From Megaustenia siamemsis (taxonomy: Eukaryota; Mollusca; Gastropoda; Stylommatophora; Ariophantidae), in the NCBI GenBank assembly GCA_032433765.1, contig JAVIAB010000073.1, forward strand, positions 69,173,087 to 69,237,086: a stretch of 64,000 nucleotides of DNA. The letters are read 5' to 3'. The notes under the pieces are model-generated. The model saw only the letters and a list, made by a program, of their open reading frames with translations, made no database searches and had not been told where the DNA came from. Within the stretch, counting starts at the first letter, position 1, and every line of letters starts with the position of its first letter. The position numbers and the translations under genes are program-made. Shown one piece after another: positions 23,013-32,679 of this stretch.

Positions 23013-23077
23013 CAGCAGCAGTTGTAGTCGTAGTAGTTGTTGTGGTGGTTGTAGTAGTAGTTGCAGTGGAAGTTGTA

Positions 23078-23116
<39 letters not shown>

Positions 23117-23340
23117 GTATTACTGTTAATGTGAACACTGACCTCATTTTCCACTTGGAGTACTGTCGAGTTTATCTCCTCTGTGGGGTCGAGAACTAGG
23201 GATGGTGGTGAATTTTTATCATCCTCTGAGGTATATGTAGCGCCTGTCGGCTCATCAGTGGGGGATGACAATGCGGGTGGTAGGTTACTAAAAATAGATT
23301 TGACACATGATGCAATACCAGACCAGTGACCCATGGTCAT
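22771..23340 (-). CDS. Thr-rich 189-codon open frame in FB2 left arm, function unknown
   Basis: Starts MTMGHWSGIASCVKSIFSN, continues with an acidic stretch (TDEPTGATYTSEDDKN), a run of about 50 Thr/Ala encoded by the ACT array, then a non-repetitive tail (FLKFINLLVDLFFKRLQAF, LECLWAVPPSILNFYI). The mirrored copy in the right arm (from 26878, plus strand) has lost single bases near 26933 and 26951 and is frameshifted. No family recognised, and no TATA or splice evidence. It may be chance openness around a microsatellite, although both flanks outside the repeat are non-repetitive. Confidence 0.25.
22970..23140. repeat. GTA trinucleotide array, FB2 left arm (second)
   Basis: (GTA)n with AGCAGCAGCAG and GTTGTAGTCG interruptions. 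Mirror at 27075-27240. Confidence 0.95.
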
Positions 23341-23565
23341 GATGAATACAAAATGTATTCACTCAGTAAACATCCATTCATTTATCTTTACCACAGGAAT
23401 ATCTTGATTTCTATTGTGCTACAAATATTTCATTTTTCAGAACTTTAGTTTCACACAAAATATTCATTCCTCTCAACAAAAAAAGCGTAAACGCCCGACC
23501 TCTCGCAGACAAATACAGTTTATGAAAAGACAGAACCTGCGCTCCGTGTATGACTATATATCCCC

Positions 23566-23760
23566 ATATGATTCAGAACGACCAATCGCATGGCTGTATT
23601 CATTCGCGCATGCGCAGACATACACCATCCCACGTGGGTCAGAAAGACCAATCGCATATCTGTATTCATTCGCGCATGCGCAGACATACACCATCCCACG
23701 TGGGTCAGGAGGACCAATCAGATACATGTTTTCATTTGCACATACGCAGACATATACCTT
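23566..23760. repeat. 66-bp tandem repeat with CGCGCATGCGCAG sites, three units
   Basis: Each unit carries TTCATTCGCGCATGCGCAGA, then CCATCCCACGTGGGTCAG. GCGCATGCGC is the palindromic core of NRF1-type binding sites and CACGTG is an E box; the third unit has mutated both (TTTGCACATACGCAGA). 66 is a multiple of three, so one frame gives a 22-residue repeat (SFAHAQTYTIPRGS). Only two to three units, more diverged, in the right arm (26520-26690). Confidence 0.85.
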
Positions 23761-24157
23761 TTTATCTATATCGAATACTTCCTTCTTTGCCAGTCATCAC
23801 GTTATTATTTTGTCTACTAAGCATACTTCGCTCCCATTGATCAGAGTCAACTCTATATACAACCAATGAAAGCTCTATCTCCCTTCTATTGTCGTCCATT
23901 TTACTCTAACTGCACCTCTAGTACCCTCCATTTTCCACTTCCAACATTTTTAATAGGCGACTGTACCTTTATCATGCCACAAGTTCTAAGCTTTGGCCAA
24001 TTATTATATGTTTGATAGTTATTTGATCAATACAAGCGCTGTTCTTCCTAAATACTGCTTGTCCAACTCGCAAAGCTTTCTTTATGGGCTATATGGGCTA
24101 TTTTTTGGTCTCGTTAGGATGATTTCACTTAATTTTTACCTGTCCCTAATAGTACCA

Positions 24158-24561
24158 CAGAAATAAAAAGCAGAATATTTCAGACCAAAATAGCATTCTA
24201 GGAAATGAAAAATATCTTATGCAACAAATCTATGTCAATAAAAATGAGAAAGAGAGTTCATCGGTGCTATATAGAACCAATTCTGACATATGGAAGCGAA
24301 TAATGGACAGTAGACAAACAAATGAAAAGACGATTAGAGGCCACAGAGATGGGATTTCTCAGAAGAATGTTGAAAGTTCCATGGACAGCTAAAAAGGCCA
24401 AAGATCTAAAGAGATCGCGGACGACAAAGAGAAAAAATACTGGTTAGCTTGTTGTCATGGCATGGAAAACAGTCAACAACAGAACTGATACGATGCACTG
24501 TAGATAGAAGATTGTGGAAGGACATGATCGCCTACGCCAACCGGTATGGCACATGATGATG
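24158..24561 (+). mobile_element. LINE A1 insertion in FB2 left arm, with target duplication
   Basis: Reads ALEMKNILCNKSMSIKMRKR, HRCYIEPILTYGSE, GFLRRMLKVPWTAKKAK, an internal deletion, then the A1 3' end GGTATGGCACATGATGATG. Flanks AATAGTACCA (24148-24157) and AATAGCTCCA (24562-24571) are a 10-bp duplication with two mismatches. The right arm (about 26105-26135, reverse strand) holds the uninterrupted target, so the LINE landed after arm duplication. Confidence 0.9.
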
Positions 24562-25053
24562 AATAGCTCCATTGTCAGCTTTTCCTTATTTTTCGCTTCC
24601 TCTGTTTTTCAGCTACTTCTTGTATATATTTTCTCTTAACCATGTCTCTTTTTTTTTTGCTATATCCTTTTCGTATTTCGAATTTATCCTCTATATTATA
24701 AATTTTTCTTTAATTCCTTCCTCTTTATCTCTTCATCTAAATATTTTTTTTTTACCTTGTATAAGGCTGACTTACACTTTTTATTGATAGGTCGTTAATT
24801 TGAGTCTCCGTTCTATCACCTGGTGACAACTATGTCACTTTTTTTTATTCTTTTACCTAAGAATACTGTTCTTCATTTCATTTTTTCATCATTCAGCTTC
24901 AATGTATTTCTTTATACTTGGTGTAGTGGTATTGGTGAGCTTATGTTTCTTTACTTTTTTATTCTTCTTTCCTCTTTCATTCCTCTTTAAAACGTCCAGT
25001 TATGCCCTACCATTCTTTACTTCTTCTTTTTTCCTACAGTTCACTCTCTTTCT

Positions 25054-25170
25054 ATGTATCTTTCTCTGTCTCTCACTCTCTCTCTCTTTCAATCTCTGTC
25101 TCTCACTCTGTCTCTCACTCTCTTTATGTCTCTCTCACTCTCTCTCTGTCTCTCACTCTCTCTATGTTCC
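25054..25170. repeat. (CT)n-rich tract, FB2 left arm next to the loop
   Basis: CTCTCTGTCTCTCACTCT repeats. Mirrored by (GA)n at 25316-25540. Leu/Ser-rich frames are artefacts. Confidence 0.95.
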
Positions 25171-25180
25171 ATTGTTTTTT

Positions 25181-25300
25181 TTATCCTGTCAAATCTATCT
25201 TTCCAATGGTCCCATGATCTACATTTTATTCATCAATGAATTATTGGGGAAAAAGCAGGAAAAGATAAGGAGAATTATTGACAGAAATCAGGAAACGATA
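25181..25300. other. FB2 loop
   Basis: Sequence between the arms (ATCTATCTTTCCAATGGTCC to GAGAATTATTGACAGAAATC) that has no mirror partner. About 100-120 bp, without a recognisable feature. Confidence 0.7.
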
Positions 25301-25314
25301 AAAAACAATGTGAC

Positions 25315-25315
<1 letters not shown>

Positions 25316-25353
<38 letters not shown>

Positions 25354-25540
25354 GAGACAAAGAGAGATAGTGAGAGACAGAGTGAGAGACAGAGAGAGAG
25401 TGAGAGAGACATAGAGAAAGAGACATAGAGATAGTGAGAGACAGAGAGAGTGAGACATAGACAGTGTAGGAGACAGAGTGAGAGACAGAGGGAGAAAGAG
25501 AGAGAGAGTGAGAGACAGAGAAAGATACATAGAAAGAGAG
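25316..25540. repeat. (GA)n-rich tract, FB2 right arm next to the loop
   Basis: GAGAGAGAGTGAGAGACA repeats, about twice as long as its mirror at 25054-25170. A partial local duplication of ATAACTGGAAGTTT follows at 25587 and 25638. Confidence 0.95.
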
Positions 25541-26519
25541 TGAACTGTAGGAAAAAAGAAGAAGTAAAGGAATGGTAGGGCATAACTGGAAGTTTTAAAG
25601 AGGAATGAAAGAGGAAAGAAAAACAGAGAAGGGACATAACTGGAAGTTTAAATGAAGAATAAAAGAGGAAAGAAGAATAAAAAAGTAAAGAAACATAAGC
25701 TCAATTGAACACCAATACCACTACACCAAGTATAAAGAAATACATTGAAGCTGAATGATGAAAAAATGAAATGAAGAACAGTATTCTTAGGTAAAAGAAT
25801 AAAAAAAAGGTGACATAGTTGTCACCAGGTGATAGAACGGAGACTCAAATTAACGACCTATCAATAAAAAGTGTAAGTCAGCCTTATACAAGGTAAAAAA
25901 AATATATAGATGAAGAGATAAAGAGGAAGGAATTAAAGAAAAATTTAGTCACCGTTATAAAACAATACCTGAAACAAGTGAAAAAACCACAATAAATATA
26001 GAGGATAAATTCGAAATACGAAAAGGATATAGGAAAAAATAGACATGATTAAGAGGAAATATATACAAGAAGTAGCTGAAAAAAAAGAGGAAGCGAAAAA
26101 TAAGGGAAAGCTGACAACGGTGCTATTAGGGTCAGGTAAAAATTAAGTAAAATCATCCTGGCGAGACCAAAAATTAGCCCATAGAGAAAGCTTTGCGAGT
26201 TGGACAAGCCGTATTTAGGAAGAACAGCTCTTGTATTGATCAAATAACTATCAAACATATAATAATTGGCCAAAGCGTAGAACTTGGGGAATGATAAAGG
26301 CACAGTCGCCTATTTAAAGTTATGTTGGAAGTGGAAAATGGAGGGTAATAGAGGTGGAGTAAGAGTAAAATGGACGACAATAGAAGGGAGGAAGGGCGTT
26401 CATTGGTTGTATATAGAGTTGACTCTGACCAATGGGAGCGAAGACAAAATAGCCTGCTATACTCAGTAGACAATAATAACGTGATGACTGGCAAAGAAGG
26501 AAGTATTGGATATAGATGA

Positions 26520-26690
26520 AAAGGTATATGTCTGTGCATGTGCGAATGAATACATGCATCTGATTGGTCCTCCTGACCAACGTGGGGATGGTGTATGTCT
26601 GCGCATGCGCGAATGAATACAACCATGCGATTGGTCGTTCTGAATCATATGGGGATATATATTCATACACGGAGCGCAGGTTCTGTCTTT
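26520..26690. repeat. 66-bp tandem repeat, FB2 right arm, two to three units
   Basis: Mirror of 23566-23760 with one well preserved GCGCATGCGC core (26599-26608) and a degraded one (26536). The CACGTG box is lost (CCAACGTGGGGATGG). Confidence 0.8.
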
Positions 26691-27074
26691 TCATAACCTG
26701 GATTTGTCTGCGAGAGATCGGTCGTTTACAATTTTTTTTTGAGAGGAGTGAATATTTTGTGTGAAACTAAAGTTCTGAAAAATGAAATATTTGTAGCACA
26801 ATAGAAATCAAGATATTCCTGTGGTAAAGATAATTGAATGATGTTTACTGAGTGAATACATTTTGTATTCATCATGACCATGGGTCACTGGTCTGGTATT
26901 GCATCATGTGTCAAATCTATTTTAGTAACCTACCACCCGCATTGTCATCCCCACTGATGAGCCGACAGGCGCTACATATACCTCAGAGGATGATAAAAAT
27001 TCACCACCATCCCTAGTTCTTGACCCCACAGAGGAGACAGACTCGACCGTACTCCAAGTGGAAAATGAGGTCAG

Positions 27075-27240
27075 TGTTCACATTAACAGTAATACTACTA
27101 CTAATACTACTACTACTACAACTACTACCACTGCAACTTCCACTACTACTATAACTACCACTACTACAATTACTACTACAACCACTACCACTACAAAACT
27201 ACTATTACTACTACTACTGCTACTACTTCTACAACAAATA
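27075..27240. repeat. ACT trinucleotide array, FB2 right arm
   Basis: Mirror of 22970-23140. Confidence 0.95.
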
Positions 27241-27311
27241 CTGATATATTTTTAAAGTTCATCAATTTTTTGGCCGACCTCTTCTTTAAGAGGCTTCAAG
27301 CCTTCAGGTTG

Positions 27312-27530
27312 TCTTCTTCGATTCTTTCTGACTTTATGACCTGTCTTGAATGTTTGTGGCTTGTTCCACCAAGCATCTTTCTGACTTTATGACCTGTCTT
27401 GAATGTGTGTGGGTTGTTCCACCAAGCATCTTTCTGACTTTATGACCTGTCTTGAATGTGTGTGGGTTGTTCCACCAAGCATCTTTCTGACTTTATGACC
27501 TGTCTTGAATGTTTGTGGGCTGTTCCACCT
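27312..27530. repeat. 53-bp tandem repeat, about four units, right arm only
   Basis: Unit CCACCAAGCATCTTTC-TGACTTTATGACCTGTC-TTGAATGTGTGTGGGTTGTT, landmarks at 27365, 27418 and 27471. The mirror position in the left arm (about 22830-22890) has a single copy, so the expansion came after the arms separated. Confidence 0.9.
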
Positions 27531-27664
27531 AGCATCCTCAACTTCTACATTCCCCCAGGGTGGCTGCGTTTATCTCTTCTACCTCCTGCGAGGGGCGACC
27601 TGTTTCCTACCTGCTTTTACTAATGCTGTCCTGATTTGTGCTGTCATACTGGAATGTGTTGTCT

Positions 27665-28090
27665 AATACAATGACATGCCACTAGTGTTTCATAGAATGA
27701 CATGGAATGACACCTGTGTCTTACACAATAACATGAGATCTCTGTCTCATACAGTGACATGACATCTGTGTCTCATATAATGACATGACATCTGTGTCTC
27801 ATACAACGAGATGACACATGTGACTGATACAACGACATGACACATGTTACTGGTACAACGACATGACATACGTGTCTGATACAACGACATGATACCTGTG
27901 ACTGTTACAACGACATGACACCTGTGACTGCTACAATGACATGACACCTGTGACTGCTACAACGACATGACACCTGTGACTGCTACAATGACATGACACC
28001 TGTGACTGCTACAACGATATGATATACGTGTCTGATACAACGACATGACATACGTGTCTGATACAACGACATGACACCTGTGACTGCTAC
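27665..28090. repeat. 26-bp minisatellite, FB2 right arm, about 16 copies
   Basis: Unit ACAACGACATGACACC-TGTGACTGCT, mirror of 22373-22690 with a different copy number and variant order. Confidence 0.95.
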
Positions 28091-28095
28091 AACGA

Positions 28096-28172
28096 CATAG
28101 CATAGAAAACAGTCAACAACAGAATTGATACGATGCACTGTAGATAGAAATTTGTGAAAGGACATGCTCGCC
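28096..28172 (+). mobile_element. LINE A1 3' scrap carried in the FB2 right arm
   Basis: GCATAGAAAACAGTCAACAA to GAAAGGACATGCTCGCCTA, mirror of 22285-22372. Confidence 0.8.
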
Positions 28173-28289
28173 TATCGGAACTTTTGTCCCTCGCATGCTA
28201 ATTCAAAAGTCGTCCGTTGCTATACAAAAGTCGTCTCACTGTAATTCGAAAGCCGTCCCATGGTAATACAAAAGAAAGTAGTCATTTTA

Positions 28290-28425
28290 AGCCTTGTTGT
28301 GATTGATATTCAATTATATTAATTGGTTACAATGGAGGGAAGACGGAACGCTAGGAGACAGAGAGAGAGGAGGGATGATGGAATGGTGGGTGCGAAGTCT
28401 AGAAGAGAGAGAGAGAGAGATTTTT
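28290..28425 (+). repeat. GA-rich module, FB2 right arm (single unit)
   Basis: ATTTTAAGCCTTG-TGATTGATATTCAAT leads into TTACAATGGAGGGAAG, CGGAACGCTAGGAGACAG and GCGAAGTCTAGAAGAGAG. The same order occurs in FB1 at 11815-11900. Confidence 0.85.
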
Positions 28426-28734
28426 CTACTTTAATGTCACCGTTTAGGCTTCATCTGAATACTTCTTGTCGACCTAGTTGGTTTTGTCGCTGAAAGTCGG
28501 TGATGAGGATGGTCTGGACTCGTGTGTATTTCCACATAAATTCCATTCTACTATTCAGCTGTTCAATTCAGCAAAATGATTATCCACAAAGCCCAAAAAA
28601 GTTAATCGCAGAACCCCTCAAGTAGATTACGCCCCTGAAATTCCATTACTGGTCAGCTGTTAAACTCACTATCACGACCTTGGACATCAGTTGGCCAAGC
28701 GCTGAGTAAGTTGTATGTTGAAAGTCACACTAGT

Positions 28735-29310
28735 TCTACAACTACTACTACAACTACCACTACTACAACAATATCAACTACTACTACTACGACCACTGCT
28801 ACAACTTCCACAATACCAACTACTACTGCTACTACTACTACTACTTCTACTACCACTACTTCTTCTACAACAACATCAACTACTACTACGACCACTTCTA
28901 CAACTTCCACTACTACTACCACTACTTCTGCTACAACTACTACTTCTACAGCCACTACTACAACTTCCATAACACCAACTACTACTTCTGCTACAACTAC
29001 AACAGCTACAACTACCACTACTACAACTTCCACAATACCAACTCCTACTACAACCTCTTTTACAACTACTACTATTACTACTACCACTACTTCTGCTACA
29101 ACAACATCAACTACTACTGCGACCACTACAACTACTACTATGACCACTACTACAACTTCCACTACTTCTGCTACAACTACTACTACTACGACCACTACTA
29201 CAATTTCCACTACTACTACCACTACTTCTGCTACAACATCAACTACTACTACGACCACTACTACGACCACTACTACGACCACTACTTCAAATTCCACCAC
29301 AACTTCCACA
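28735..29310. repeat. ACT trinucleotide array, FB2 right arm, about 575 bp
   Basis: (ACT)n interrupted by TCTGCTACAAC, ACTTCCAC and ACGACC. The open Thr-rich frame 28711-29367 and its antisense Val-rich frame are reading through the repeat. Confidence 0.95.
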
Positions 29311-29324
29311 ACAACTACAAGTTA

Positions 29325-29964
29325 CAATGGAGGGAAGGCTGGAATTCTAGTACAGGCCACCCCCTAAGTCTGCTACTCGTGAAAGCTAGTTATGTCCCCC
29401 TGTCAAAAACAACAGTAATAGAATATCATAGTCCATTAATTTACCGTCTCTCTAAAACAATGCGACAACAGTAGACAACTGATAAACTCATTACCGTGGT
29501 CCTGTGGTCAGTCTCGCGGGCAAGGGCGGAATTTATCCTTTAATACCCTTCTGCTGTTCAGGAGTTAAACTCATTAGCGCAGTACATGTAGCCGCCTAGG
29601 CTGGTTTAAGTTACTCAAGCGAAAGATTTCACATAGAAACGGCTCTTTGACAGCGTTCCTACTAAAGTCATTAACGCGTCATTCGTGTACATACCTAGGT
29701 ATGTGTAACGGACAAGCACTGAGTAAGTTGTTACCTTTAGATGCAAAGAAATTTTAGGTATACATTAAAAGTTGACTTGAATAAGACTGCTTTGAAAGTA
29801 CAAAGTAAGAATGTACAAAGTTATGGCACCCCGACGACGACACATTTCATGAGTCAACGACGAGAAATCACCCCACCTCACCCCGAGAGGTCGCCCCATT
29901 CCCAAAAAAATTCCCCCATCTAAGATGAGAGGTCAACGAGAGGTCACTCAGACCGCCCCGGCCG
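29325..29964. other. Extra segment in FB2 right arm without mirror copy
   Basis: About 640 bp between the trinucleotide array and the terminal repeats that the left arm lacks. GAGTAAGTTGT at 29720 repeats 28704, hinting at a duplication. Contains GC-rich CCGCCCCGGCCGG at 29953. No gene recognised. Confidence 0.5.
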
Positions 29965-30136
29965 GAAAAAAAAATGTTCCGGTATACTAGCATATAAGGA
30001 AAAATGTGCCTCGATGTGTAGGTAGACTATTTATATAAGGAAATATGTGCCTCTATTTGCGGGTAGACTATTTATATAAGGAAATATGTGATTTCTGAGA
30101 CGCATTTACCCGTCCTAAATGCCATAATACACTACT
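29965..30136 (-). repeat. FB2 right terminus with 40-bp subterminal repeats
   Basis: Mirror of 20990-21175, ending CCATAATACACTACT at 30136 next to the target duplication GACACA. Confidence 0.9.
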
Positions 30137-30324
30137 GACACACTCTTTTAACGTCTGTTTAAGGGCGGATGACGAAGAGTCCTTTAGTCATCGGACGAAC
30201 GCAAGCAAGCGAGCATCAAGCTATAATTGAGCACCAGAGATTTTCCTAGCTCTGTGGAAAATGCAGTGCTAATCTGGACTTCTTGTCACCGACAAAGCAC
30301 AAAATCAAATGTATTAAAACTAAG

Positions 30325-30650
30325 TCAGCCCTGACAAGACTAAATAAACGTATGGAAAAACTATGCTCTCTTATTAAAAACAAAGATCAGATTATTAGGG
30401 AAAGTAGTGGCATCTGTATTCTTACATGTCTGCGAAACATAGACACTTATTGCTGATCTTGACAGAAGAATACAGGTTCTGCAGATGGGATGGTATAGAG
30501 AGATCTTGTGCGTATCTTATATAGAAAATGATATAAGCAATGGGAACGAGAAAATCCTGCGATCCGCATGAAAGATTTACTGTCAACGGTAAAGGAACGA
30601 AAGTTAAAATGCTGTGGACATGTTACAGGATGTATAGGCCTTGCTGAGTG
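30325..30650 (+). pseudogene. LINE ORF2 C-terminal fragment
   Basis: In shifting frames it reads SALTRLNKRMEKLC, VASVFLHVCET, TLIADLDRRIQVLQM, GWYREILCVSYIENDIS and LKCCGHVTGC, matching the order ACESWTLTADLERRIQALEM, then LLGISY and GHV in LINE C-termini. Ends where the minisatellite begins. Confidence 0.7.
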
Positions 30651-31255
30651 TACGTATAGGCCTTACTGAGTGTACATACAGGCCTTGCTGAGTGTACATA
30701 CAGGCCTTGTCGATTTTACATACAGGCCTTACTGAGTGTACGTACAGGCCTTGTCGATTTTACATACAGGCTTTGCTGAGTGTACATACAGGCCTTGTCG
30801 ATTTTACATACAGGCTTTGCTGAGTGTACATACAGGCCTTGCTGAGTGTACATACAGGCCTTGTCGATTTTACATACAGGCTTTGCTGAGTGTACATACA
30901 GGCCTTGTCGATTTTACATACAGGCTTTGCTGAGTGTACATACAGGCCTTGCTGAGTGTACATGCAGGCCTTGTCGATTTTACATACAGGCTTTGCTGAG
31001 TGTACATACAGGCCTTGTCGATTTTACATACAGGCTTTGCTGAGTGTACATACAGGCCTTGTCGATTTTACATACAGGCCTTACTGAGTGCACGTACAGG
31101 CCTTACTGAGTGTACATACAGGCCTTACTGAGTGTACGTACAGGCCTTACTGAGTGTACGTACAGGCCTTACTGAGTGTACATACAGGCCTTACTGAGTG
31201 TACGTACAGGCCTTACTGAGTGTACATACATGCCTTGCTGAGTGTACGTACGTGA
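30640..31255. repeat. 22-bp minisatellite with mixed higher-order pattern, about 28 copies
   Basis: Two variants, TGTACATACAGGCCTTGCTG-AG and TTTACATACAGGCCTTGTCG-A, arranged in blocks. The first unit (ATGTATAGGCCTTGCTG) continues the LINE frame upstream, so the array appears to be built from LINE coding sequence. Short frames on both strands are repeat translations. Confidence 0.95.
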
Positions 31256-31387
31256 GCTCAAGAGCAATATTTAGACCTGGTGAGTCCCTCAGTTAATAGA
31301 AACTTTTTGACTCCCTGTGTGAAAAAAATAACACGAGAGGGTCTCTTTATTTCAATTACAATATAAACAAATTGGAAGCCCCATCGG

Positions 31388-31612
31388 GTAGTTATGGTTA
31401 TGGAAGGCCCCAGTATCACTGCAAACGAATTAAAATCCATAATTGCCCAACCGCCCGTGCCAATGGAATCATCCTAATTAATATCTCATCTCCCAAACAA
31501 AGAAAGGCAGCTGTAGTTCCTTCCCATCATAGCAGTCTCAGCACACACCAAAAGACATAAGGCGAAACCGCACAGAAAGTGAACATAACCGTCTGTTCCC
31601 TATCGTACGTTA
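31388..31612 (+). repeat. Repeat B, copy 2
   Basis: Full-looking copy: GTTATGGTTATGGAAGGCCC, CACTGCAAACGAATTAAAAT, AATTGCCCAACCGCCCGTGC, CATCATAGCAGTC, AAAAGACATAAGGCGAAACC, GCACAGAAAGTGAAC. This copy reconstructs the target site of FB1. No terminal inverted repeat or Pol III box seen; class unknown. Confidence 0.8.
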
Positions 31613-31794
31613 TCCCTTCGGATAACGAGCCCACAGCTATAGCTTATTTAGTTTAATTTAGCTTAAGCTAAATACAACACAGTCGTGCTCTCTTGACCAG
31701 TGTATATGACATGAATACCTATGTACATATCAACTTTATTCGAAATGTCATAGAAATAACTGTATTCATTTCAAGGTCAAGTTTGTATGCAAGT

Positions 31795-32460
31795 TGTATT
31801 TCTTCTTCTTCTTCTTCTTTTATCTTCAGCGTTTATTCTCTGCTGCTGCTTCTTCTTCCTCTCCTTCCTCATCGTTTATTCTCTACTTCTTCTTCTCCTT
31901 CATCTTCTTCTCCTTCTCATCATTTATTCCCTGCTTCATCGTCTTCAGCATCTTCTCCTCTTTCTTCTTCTAATTCCTCATCGATTATTCCCTGATTCTT
32001 CTTCTTGGTCTTGCTCTTCTCCTTCTTCATCGTTTATTCTCTGCTTCATCTTTTCTTTTCCTTCTTTATCGTTTATTTTCTTCTACTTCTTCTTCTTCTC
32101 CTTCCTCATCATTTATTCTCTGCTTCTTCTTCTGTTTCTTCTTCTTCTCCTTCCATATAGTTTATTCTCTGCTTCTTCTTCTGTTTCTTCATTCTTCTCC
32201 TTCCATATAGTTTATTCTCTGCTTCCTCTTCTGTTTCTTCTGTTTCTTCTTCTTCTCCTTCCATATAGTTTATTCTCTGCTTCTTCTTCTGTTTCTTCAT
32301 TCTTCTCCTTCCATATAGTTTATTCTCTGCTTCTTCTTATGTTTCTTCTGTTTCTTCATTCTTCTCCTTCCATATAGTTTATTCTCTGCTTCTTCTTCTC
32401 CTTTCTTATCGTTTATTTTCTGCTATTTTTTTCTTTTCCTCCTTCCTCATCGTTTATTTT
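31795..32460. repeat. Pyrimidine-rich tract with 55-65 bp repeats
   Basis: Almost pure C/T on the plus strand for 660 bp, with TTTATTCTCTGCTTCTTCTT and TTCTCCTTCCATATAG repeating, most regular at 32100-32390. Leu-rich plus frames and Glu/Lys-rich minus frames are composition artefacts. Confidence 0.9.
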
Positions 32461-32504
32461 CAACTGCTGTACTGGCAATCCACCTCTGCAACATACCTAG
32501 CTTG

Positions 32505-32665
32505 AAATAGCACAGCTCACTGGTTAATGAACTAGACCACTTAGGTCAAGAATTCGGGTTCCATCGAGCTTCCTACGAGGCTGAAGAATAAAGGCCGCAT
32601 GCTATATCTCCTCTCAACAATGAGGACGAGAAGTAAAGCAGAAGAATGATGATGACCTCAAATAA
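32505..32665 (+). mobile_element. tRNA-headed SINE fragment
   Basis: TAGCACAGCTCACTGGTTAA (A box region) is followed 33 bp later by CGGGTTCCATCG (B-box-like). The body after that (GAATAAAGGCCGCATGC) differs from type 1. Ends GAATGATGATGAC. Confidence 0.5.
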
Positions 32666-32679
32666 CTCATTAACTGCCT

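Larger units (their letters stand above)
20990..30136. mobile_element. Giant foldback element FB2 with Polinton-like ends
   Basis: The left terminus AGTAGTGTATTATGG and right terminus CCATAATACACTACT are perfect 15-bp inverted repeats, flanked by GACACA at 20984-20989 and 30137-30142, a perfect 6-bp target duplication. Arms of about 4.2 kb (20990-25180) and 4.8 kb (25300-30136) mirror each other module by module: subterminal 40-bp repeats, ACT-trinucleotide array, CT/GA module, LINE A1 scrap, 26-bp minisatellite, second trinucleotide array, 66-bp repeat, AT-rich block, CT/GA array. The loop is about 100 bp. Terminal AGT and 6-bp duplication are as known for Polinton/Maverick elements, but no Polinton gene is recognisable, so this would be a non-autonomous relative or a convergent foldback. 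Confidence 0.9.

Noticed and set aside
23600..23620. CpG-island promoter of a host gene
   Set aside because: The GC-rich words are confined to a 66-bp tandem repeat inside FB2; no gene follows.
25054..25540. Ser/Leu-rich proteins on both strands near the FB2 loop
   Set aside because: Translations of (CT)n and (GA)n tracts.
28711..29367. 218-codon Thr-rich frame and its antisense Val-rich partner
   Set aside because: Pure translation of an ACT trinucleotide array. Although the left arm's counterpart also starts MYVESHTSS, that only reflects the mirrored arms.
20990..30136. Assembly artefact from joining two haplotypes in opposite orientation
   Set aside because: Arms differ in a LINE insertion, several repeat copy numbers and a 640-bp segment, and the termini carry a perfect 6-bp target duplication, which an artefact would not create. 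Long reads should still confirm.
20990..30136. Helitron
   Set aside because: Helitrons lack terminal inverted repeats and target duplications and end CTRR with a hairpin; none of that fits.
31787..32377. 196-codon Leu/Ser-rich membrane-like frame
   Set aside because: Composition of a polypyrimidine tract; all three frames look alike.
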